NCBI RefSeq assembly: GCF_000411475.1
Contig: NZ_KE150464.1
Location: forward strand, 930,001-994,000
Direction: 5' to 3'
Length of the DNA: 64,000 nt
Origin: Streptococcus sp. HPH0090
GTDB taxonomy: Bacteria; Bacillota; Bacilli; Lactobacillales; Streptococcaceae
The notes under the pieces were generated by a model. That model was not told the DNA's origin, ran no database searches, and was given only the letters and a program-made list of their open reading frames with translations. This document shows, one piece after another, positions 59,325-64,000 of the stretch. The translations under genes and the position numbers were made by a program. The first letter of the stretch is position 1; every line of letters begins with the position of its first letter.

Positions 59325-61017
59325 TAAACTTCACCCCCAACATCTCATGATTACTCTTACCAGCTGGTACCATCGGTAAGACATGCTCTTTACGAGAAAT
59401 ATCTACTTCGATGAACATTGGTACATTCTCTTTGATGACTTCCAAATCCTTCTCTAAGGTTTCAGGATTGTCAAATTTATAATTTTTAATCCCGTACGCC
59501 TGCGCCATTAATTGGAAATCAGGAAGGCTATCAAAGACCGACTCTGATGTTCGTCCTTCATAGAAGGCTTCTTGCCATTGACGAACCATCCCGAGCGAGT
59601 GGTTATTGAGCATGATGACTTTAATTGGAATCTTATAGATATTTAAGATTGCCAATTCTTGGTTGGTCATCTGGAAACCACCGTCACCGACAAAGAGGAC
59701 GACCTCTTTATCTGGATTAGCAATTTTTGCTCCGATGGCTGCAGGAACTCCGAATCCCATCGTTCCTAGACCACCTGAGGTTACCAATTGACGCTCATTT
59801 TGGTATGGATAGTATTGAGCTGTCCACATTTGGTGTTGGCCAACGTCTGTTACAACAACGGCGTCCCCCTCGGTCAACTCACCGATGCGTTCAATGACTG
59901 CTTGAGGTTGAACCACACGTTCTTTCTTATCATAAGATCGAACACGATTTTTATCTTTTGTGACCTTTTCAATCCATTTTTCAGTATTGTTATGAACAAC
60001 TGGTTCTGCAAGTAATTGTTGTAAGGCTTTTTTAGCATCACCAACAACTGGGATATCGACTGCGATAATCTTACCAATCTCTGCAGGATCAATATCAATA
60101 TGCGCTACTTTAGCCTTCTTAGCAAAAGTCTTAGGATTTCCAGTCAAGCGGTCATCAAAACGACAACCAATAGAAATCATAAAATCTGCTTCTGTCATGG
60201 CAATGTTAGCTGCAAAGGAACCATGCATTCCACCCATCCCCAAAAACAGTGGGTGGCTAGTTGCGATTGTTCCCTGTCCCAAAAGACTGGTTACAACCGG
60301 AATTTGATACCGTTCTGCGAATTCAATCAACTCTGCGGCAGCCTCTGCGTAACTGATTCCACCACCAGCAAGTAATACTGGTTTTTTAGCTTTAGATAAC
60401 TGCTTCAAGATTTTCTTGATTTGCATATCATTGGGCTCAACGGTTGGTTGATAACTTGGTAACACTACTTCTGGTGAGTAGATAAAATCTGTCTCAAGTG
60501 CAGAAACATCTTTCGGCAAATCAATGACGACTGGACCTGGACGACCTGTTGTCGCAATATGCACCGCCTCTGTAATCACACGTGGAATATCTGCTGTTTC
60601 ACGAACCTGATAATTGTACTTGGTAATTGGCATGGTAATACCGACAATATCCGCTTCTTGGAAGGCGTCTTTACCGATACCAGCTCTTGCCACTTGTCCT
60701 GTGAAAACCAAAAGAGGAACACTGTCGCTCATAGCATCTGCAATACCCGTAATGGCATTTGTAGCTCCCGGTCCACTTGTGACGACTGCAACACCAAGTT
60801 TTCCTGTTGACTTAGCATAACCTTCAGCTTCATGAAGACATCCTTGTTCATGGCGCCCTAAAATATGACGAATGCCTTTAAAACTATAAATAGCATCATA
60901 CAAAGGCAATACGGCTCCGCCTGGATAACCAAAAATCGTATCAATTCCTAAATCACGGAGTGTTTCCAAAACAAGTTCTGATCCCGACTTTGGTGAATCT
61001 AAAATGATTTTCTCCAT
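59317..61017 (-). CDS. ilvB: Acetolactate synthase large subunit
   Basis: A thiamine-diphosphate enzyme of 566 residues forming acetolactate from pyruvate. The N-terminal TPP glutamate is in RHEQGCLHEAEGYA; the Mg-TPP site GDGGFQMTNQELAIL with a distant N appears near the C-terminus. It opens the ilvBNC(A) operon, whose promoter carries a CodY box. AAAGGGGAACA precedes the ATG. Confidence 0.96.
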   Translation of the reverse strand: MEKIILDSPKSGSELVLETLRDLGIDTIFGYPGGAVLPLYDAIYSFKGIRHILGRHEQGCLHEAEGYAKSTGKLGVAVVTSGPGATNAITGIADAMSDSVPLLVFTGQVARAGIGKDAFQEADIVGITMPITKYNYQVRETADIPRVITEAVHIATTGRPGPVVIDLPKDVSALETDFIYSPEVVLPSYQPTVEPNDMQIKKILKQLSKAKKPVLLAGGGISYAEAAAELIEFAERYQIPVVTSLLGQGTIATSHPLFLGMGGMHGSFAANIAMTEADFMISIGCRFDDRLTGNPKTFAKKAKVAHIDIDPAEIGKIIAVDIPVVGDAKKALQQLLAEPVVHNNTEKWIEKVTKDKNRVRSYDKKERVVQPQAVIERIGELTEGDAVVVTDVGQHQMWTAQYYPYQNERQLVTSGGLGTMGFGVPAAIGAKIANPDKEVVLFVGDGGFQMTNQELAILNIYKIPIKVIMLNNHSLGMVRQWQEAFYEGRTSESVFDSLPDFQLMAQAYGIKNYKFDNPETLEKDLEVIKENVPMFIEVDISRKEHVLPMVPAGKSNHEMLGVKFNA

Positions 61018-61054
61018 TGTTCCCCTTTCTGTTCTCTTAAAATGACTTGTTTCT

Positions 61055-61082
61055 ATAATACCATTTTTTCAAAAATTTTCAA
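61055..61082 (-). promoter_or_regulatory. ilvB promoter
   Basis: TTGAAA (61077-61082), 16-bp spacer, TATTAT (61055-61060) with extended TGG. Confidence 0.7.
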
Positions 61083-61094
61083 GACAAAAGAAGA

Positions 61095-61109
61095 AATTTT
61101 CTGAATTTT
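61095..61109 (-). promoter_or_regulatory. CodY box upstream of ilvB
   Basis: AATTTTCTGAATTTT (plus strand) matches the CodY consensus at 13 of 15 positions, 12 bp upstream of the -35 box. Confidence 0.7.
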
Positions 61110-61177
61110 CTATCTAGATACTTTACAATATCAAATCGATTCCAAAGTTTATCCGTTTTTTTAACATTTTCATAGAA

Positions 61178-61212
61178 AAAAAGGTTGAGACTTATCGTCT
61201 TCAACCTTTTTA
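61178..61212 (-). terminator. Terminator of rplKA
   Basis: AAAAGGTTGAAGAC / GTCTCAACCTTTTTT stem-loop with a U-run on the minus strand. Confidence 0.85.
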
Positions 61213-61223
61213 CAAATTACTAA

Positions 61224-61913
61224 TTAAAGTGAGTTTACATCAACCTTGATACCAACACCTTGAGTAGTTGTGATAGTCAAGTTTGTTACGTAAGTACCTT
61301 TAGCTGTAGCTGGTTTAGCTTTTTGAATTGTTTCGTTGAAAGCTTTGAAGTTTTCAACCAATTTTTCAGCTTCAAATGATACTTTACCGATGATTGCTTG
61401 AACGTTACCTGCACGGTCAGCACGGTAAGTAATTTTACCACCTTTAGACTCTTCAACTGCTTTCGCAACATCCATTGTTACAGTACCAGTTTTAGGGTTT
61501 GGCATCAAGTTACGTGGTCCAAGGACACGTCCAAGACGTCCAACAAGAGCCATCATATCAGGTGTAGCGATAACCACGTCGAAGTCCAACCAACCGTCGT
61601 TGATTTTAGCAACAAGGTCATCTTCACCTACGAAGTCTGCTCCAGCAGCTTTCGCTTCTTCTGCTTTAGCACCACGTGCGAAAACAAGAACGCGTGAAGT
61701 TTTACCAGTACCGTTTGGCAATACCATTGCTCCACGGATTTGTTGGTCAGCTTTTTTAACGTCGATGTTCAAGTTGTAAGCAACTTCTACAGTTGCGTCA
61801 AATTTTGCAAAGTTAGTTTCTTTTGCAAGTGCTACAGCTTCTTCTACGCTGTATGCTTTTGTGCTGTCGATTTTCTCAAGTGCAGCACGAAGTTGTTTGC
61901 TTTTTTTAGCCAT
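61224..61913 (-). CDS. rplA: 50S ribosomal protein L1
   Basis: A ribosomal protein of 229 residues forming the L1 stalk and, in other bacteria, repressing its own operon. The signature [21 protein letters not shown] is visible in parts. It follows rplK after 97 bases in the same transcript; no other gene intervenes. Codon use is typical of highly expressed genes. Confidence 0.98.
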
Positions 61914-62010
61914 TTTCTATTCTCCTTGTAAGTGGTTCAATCGATTTTCATCTCCCACGTCACTTCTCGAAATGATGAAGTCTTGCGGGTTATATTGGGG
62001 ATGTTATTGA

Positions 62011-62436
62011 TTAGTCAACAACAGTGAATCCCATAGAACGAGCAGTACCTTCAATCATACGCATTGCAGACTCAATGTTTGCTGCGTTCAAATCTGGCAT
62101 CTTAGTTTCTGCAATTTCTTGTACTTGTGCACGAGTAACTGTAGCAACTTTAGTTTTGTTAGGTGTACCTGATCCTTTTTCAACACCTGCAGCTTTTTTC
62201 AAAAGAACAGCAGCTGGTGGTGTCTTAGTGATGAAAGTAAATGATTTATCTTCGTATACTGAGATAACAACTGGAATAATCATACCAGCTTGATCAGCTG
62301 TACGAGCGTTGAACTCTTTTGTGAATCCCATGATGTTGATACCAGCTTGACCAAGAGCAGGTCCAACTGGTGGAGCTGGTGTAGCTTTACCAGCAGGGAT
62401 TTGCAATTTTACAAGTTTTTCGACTTTTTTAGCCAT
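62011..62436 (-). CDS. rplK: 50S ribosomal protein L11
   Basis: A ribosomal protein of 141 residues binding the GTPase-associated centre of 23S rRNA. The N-terminus [20 protein letters not shown] and the [15 protein letters not shown] region are diagnostic. The leader between promoter and ATG is about 75 bases and contains a short GTATGT-N5-ACATAC hairpin; whether L1 binds there is not resolved. Confidence 0.98.
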   Translation of the reverse strand: MAKKVEKLVKLQIPAGKATPAPPVGPALGQAGINIMGFTKEFNARTADQAGMIIPVVISVYEDKSFTFITKTPPAAVLLKKAAGVEKGSGTPNKTKVATVTRAQVQEIAETKMPDLNAANIESAMRMIEGTARSMGFTVVD

Positions 62437-62515
62437 TTTTAAATCCTCCTTTGTGGTTTTGGCGGTAATTTAGAGATTTTTACCTCCCACAAGTATGTTT
62501 TACACATACCCATCT

Positions 62516-62543
62516 ATTATACACTATTCTGTCTAAAATTCAA
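62516..62543 (-). promoter_or_regulatory. rplKA promoter
   Basis: TTGAAT (62538-62543), 16-bp spacer, TATAAT (62516-62521). Confidence 0.75.
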
Positions 62544-62644
62544 GTAGGAAAAATCAATTTTTTTGAGATTTTTTTCGTTTAAATGATTATCTAAAATCTA
62601 TTTATTTTTTTAACCGTTTACTTTAAGAAACAGTGTTTTCACGT

Positions 62645-62672
62645 CAAAAAAGCACTCTATTTGAGTGCTTCC
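62645..62672 (-). terminator. Terminator of ribU-PAP2
   Basis: AAGCACTC-N5-GAGTGCTT followed by TTTTGACG on the minus strand. Confidence 0.85.
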
Positions 62673-62677
62673 TATCA

Positions 62678-63328
62678 TTACTTCTGCTTGCCTTTAAAAC
62701 GCCATTGAAAACGGAGTTTGTCATAAAATGGAAATTCAATAAATAGAACCCCAAGGCCAACACAAAGACTGGCAAGAACATCTGATGGATAATGAACCCC
62801 CAGATAGACTCTGGATACGAGTACACTCAATAAATAGAATCCTAGTAAGATTTGGACGATTCTTTTCCAAAGCTTGTCTTTAATCCTTTGACTGAAAATC
62901 ACAATCAAAGTTCCTACCATAATCGTTACCGCCAGAGAATGTCCACTAGGAAACGAAAAACCTTTTTCATCTACCAAGTGTAGAATTTCTGGCCGTGGTC
63001 TTTGGTAAATATTCTTAAAAGTCACAATCAAGATCCCAGCCAAAGCTAGATTTCCCAACATGAGAAAACTTTCCATTTTCCATTGCTTGCGATAAAAAAT
63101 AAAAGCTACGATTAGAACCCAAGTGATAATGATCGGGATATCAATTAGATGCGTAATTGCTCTAAAAAGCAAGGTTAGATATTCAGGCAAATCTCCTCGA
63201 ATCGCTGTCTGAATCGGTTGATCAAAGTTGACCAACATTTCAGGGTAGAACTTTACCATATAACCAATAATCACAAAAAGTAAAAGGGCGAAAGAGCCCT
63301 TTGTGAAATATGTTTGTTTATCTTTCAT
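62678..63328 (-). CDS. PAP2-family membrane phosphatase
   Basis: A membrane lipid phosphatase of 216 residues of the PAP2/PgpB type. The three catalytic motifs are KNIYQRPRPE (105-114), PSGHS (127-131) and SRVYLGVHYPSD (172-183). About six transmembrane segments. The substrate could be undecaprenyl diphosphate, phosphatidylglycerol phosphate or a related lipid. It overlaps the RibU-like gene by 11 bases. Confidence 0.9.
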   Translation of the reverse strand: MKDKQTYFTKGSFALLLFVIIGYMVKFYPEMLVNFDQPIQTAIRGDLPEYLTLLFRAITHLIDIPIIITWVLIVAFIFYRKQWKMESFLMLGNLALAGILIVTFKNIYQRPRPEILHLVDEKGFSFPSGHSLAVTIMVGTLIVIFSQRIKDKLWKRIVQILLGFYLLSVLVSRVYLGVHYPSDVLASLCVGLGVLFIEFPFYDKLRFQWRFKGKQK

Positions 63329-63881
63329 AGTATTTCAAGGTTGGTTTCAATAGGACAAATAATAACCAGAATGAGAGGGCAAAGACGACGCCTTCAATCA
63401 AATTGAATGGTAAAACCATTGCCAACAAGTAATTACTTAGCCCTAGAATATTTTCAATATCAAAATTAGCAAATTTTGCGTACAAAGGGACAGCATAAAC
63501 ATAGTTTAACACTAGCATTGCCAGAGTCATACTAATCACACCAATTAGGGAAGCTAGAGCAAAACGAATGGCTGTTCGTTCTTCTTTCCAAATCAAACCA
63601 AAAGCAAGTACAAAGACTCCCAAGGCAACAATATTCATCGGTAAACCAATATAGGTACTAACCCCTTGATTGTTCAGAAGGATTTTCAACAAGGACCGAA
63701 GGAAAAGCACTCCAAAAGCTGCTGGTAAATCCAAGACTACCAAGCCCACAAGGACCGGTAAAATACTGAACTCAATCCTCAAAAAGGATGCCGCTGGCAA
63801 AAGCGGAAAGTCAAAGTACATCAACACAAATGAAAGTGCTGATAAAATTGCAATGGTCGAAAGTCGACGTGTGTTTGTCAT
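63318..63881 (-). CDS. ECF transporter S component, RibU-like
   Basis: A small substrate-specificity subunit of 187 residues with about six transmembrane segments. It contains the early RRLSTIAILSALSFVLM stretch (the AxxxA-type contact motif) and FPLLPAASFLRIEFSILPVL, typical of RibU. Riboflavin is the likely ligand, by family resemblance. The start at 63881 follows GGAGGAACCTGTT. The energising EcfAA'T module is elsewhere. No FMN riboswitch is visible in the 119 bases up to the window end; a cre site is. Confidence 0.82.
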   Translation of the reverse strand: MTNTRRLSTIAILSALSFVLMYFDFPLLPAASFLRIEFSILPVLVGLVVLDLPAAFGVLFLRSLLKILLNNQGVSTYIGLPMNIVALGVFVLAFGLIWKEERTAIRFALASLIGVISMTLAMLVLNYVYAVPLYAKFANFDIENILGLSNYLLAMVLPFNLIEGVVFALSFWLLFVLLKPTLKYYER

Positions 63882-63982
63882 AACAGGTTCCTCCAATTTT
63901 CTATAAAATCAGAAGAAGTTGGAAAGGATTCCTCTATCTATCCTTTATTTTTATATTCCAAAAGTTCCCCCTCACTCTTTTT

Positions 63983-63997
63983 AGCAAGCGGTTGCAA
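63983..63997 (-). promoter_or_regulatory. CcpA cre site upstream of the RibU-like gene
   Basis: TTGCAACCGCTTGCT on the minus strand matches WTGNAANCGNWNNCW at every position, about 100 bases before the start codon, at the window edge. Confidence 0.6.
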
Positions 63998-64000
63998 TTT

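Noticed and set aside
63882..64000. FMN riboswitch upstream of the RibU-like gene
   Set aside because: None of the conserved RFN-element blocks are visible in the available 119 bases; it could only begin outside the window.

Overview
The window is chromosomal DNA from a low-GC, mitis-group Streptococcus, related to S. pneumoniae but probably S. oralis, S. mitis or S. infantis. The evidence is gene content and protein sequence: the orphan regulator RitR with Asn53 and Cys128, MapZ beside gnd, a choline-binding protein, LdcB, GpsB next to the RNase P RNA, AliA beside PBP1A, a mevalonate operon with LiaFSR, and a BOX repeat. The PBP1A transpeptidase differs at many sites from the pneumococcal protein as I remember it. 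I see no rRNA, tRNA, insertion sequence, prophage, integrase or CRISPR array. Almost everything is core-genome material.

Layout. 1-4.7 kb: the 5' part of pheT and pheS behind a phenylalanine T-box, then an M42 aminopeptidase, HIT protein and LdcB, all on the minus strand. 4.8-9.9 kb: a DUF1307-type lipoprotein (+), then BrnQ, rhodanese, UDG-family protein, PepV and nitroreductase (-). 10-12.1 kb: an orphan amino-acid binding lipoprotein and a small XRE regulator/DUF3278/membrane-protein operon (+). 12.2-18.8 kb: TDT transporter, CMD protein, AGCS symporter behind a CodY box and a glycine riboswitch, MutS2, CvpA and ZapA (-). 18.9-22.8 kb: RNase HIII, LepB and RecD2 (+). 22.9-36.5 kb: trigger factor, LiaFSR, the mevalonate operon, a choline-binding protein, RitR, Gnd, MapZ and an RlmL-like methyltransferase (-). 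36.5-37.9 kb: RNase P RNA, GpsB and YpsA (-). 38-40.7 kb: RecU and PBP1A (+). 40.8-48.3 kb: AliA (-), LuxS (+), ClpL with a long leader and PflB (-). 48.5-54.9 kb: DinB (+), UppP and a DUF2207 protein (-), and a fused GlnPH with GlnQ (+). 55-64 kb: a small DNA-binding-like protein, an SPFH protein, IlvA, IlvC, a BOX element, IlvN, IlvB, L1, L11, a PAP2 phosphatase and a RibU-like ECF S component (-).

How it fits together. Branched-chain amino-acid and peptide supply is the strongest regulatory theme. Matches to the CodY consensus lie at the promoters of brnQ, the AGCS symporter, aliA and ilvB; three of the four lie just upstream of a -35 box. Cell-envelope and division functions are dense: isoprenoid precursors from the mevalonate operon, UppP recycling of the lipid carrier, LiaFSR envelope-stress sensing, and MapZ, GpsB, ZapA, PBP1A and LdcB for septal growth and peptidoglycan trimming. 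DNA maintenance genes (mutS2, rnhC, recD2, recU, dinB, UDG) are scattered among them.

I did not find a convincing new defence or mobile system. The least explained items are a 30-codon leader ORF between the CtsR-controlled promoter and clpL, an XRE/DUF3278 module whose promoter is flanked by two GTCA-N8-TGAC operators, an apparently leaderless rnhC transcript, a 12-bp perfect inverted repeat between pflB and dinB, and direct aliA-luxS adjacency where pneumococci carry dexB and the capsule locus.
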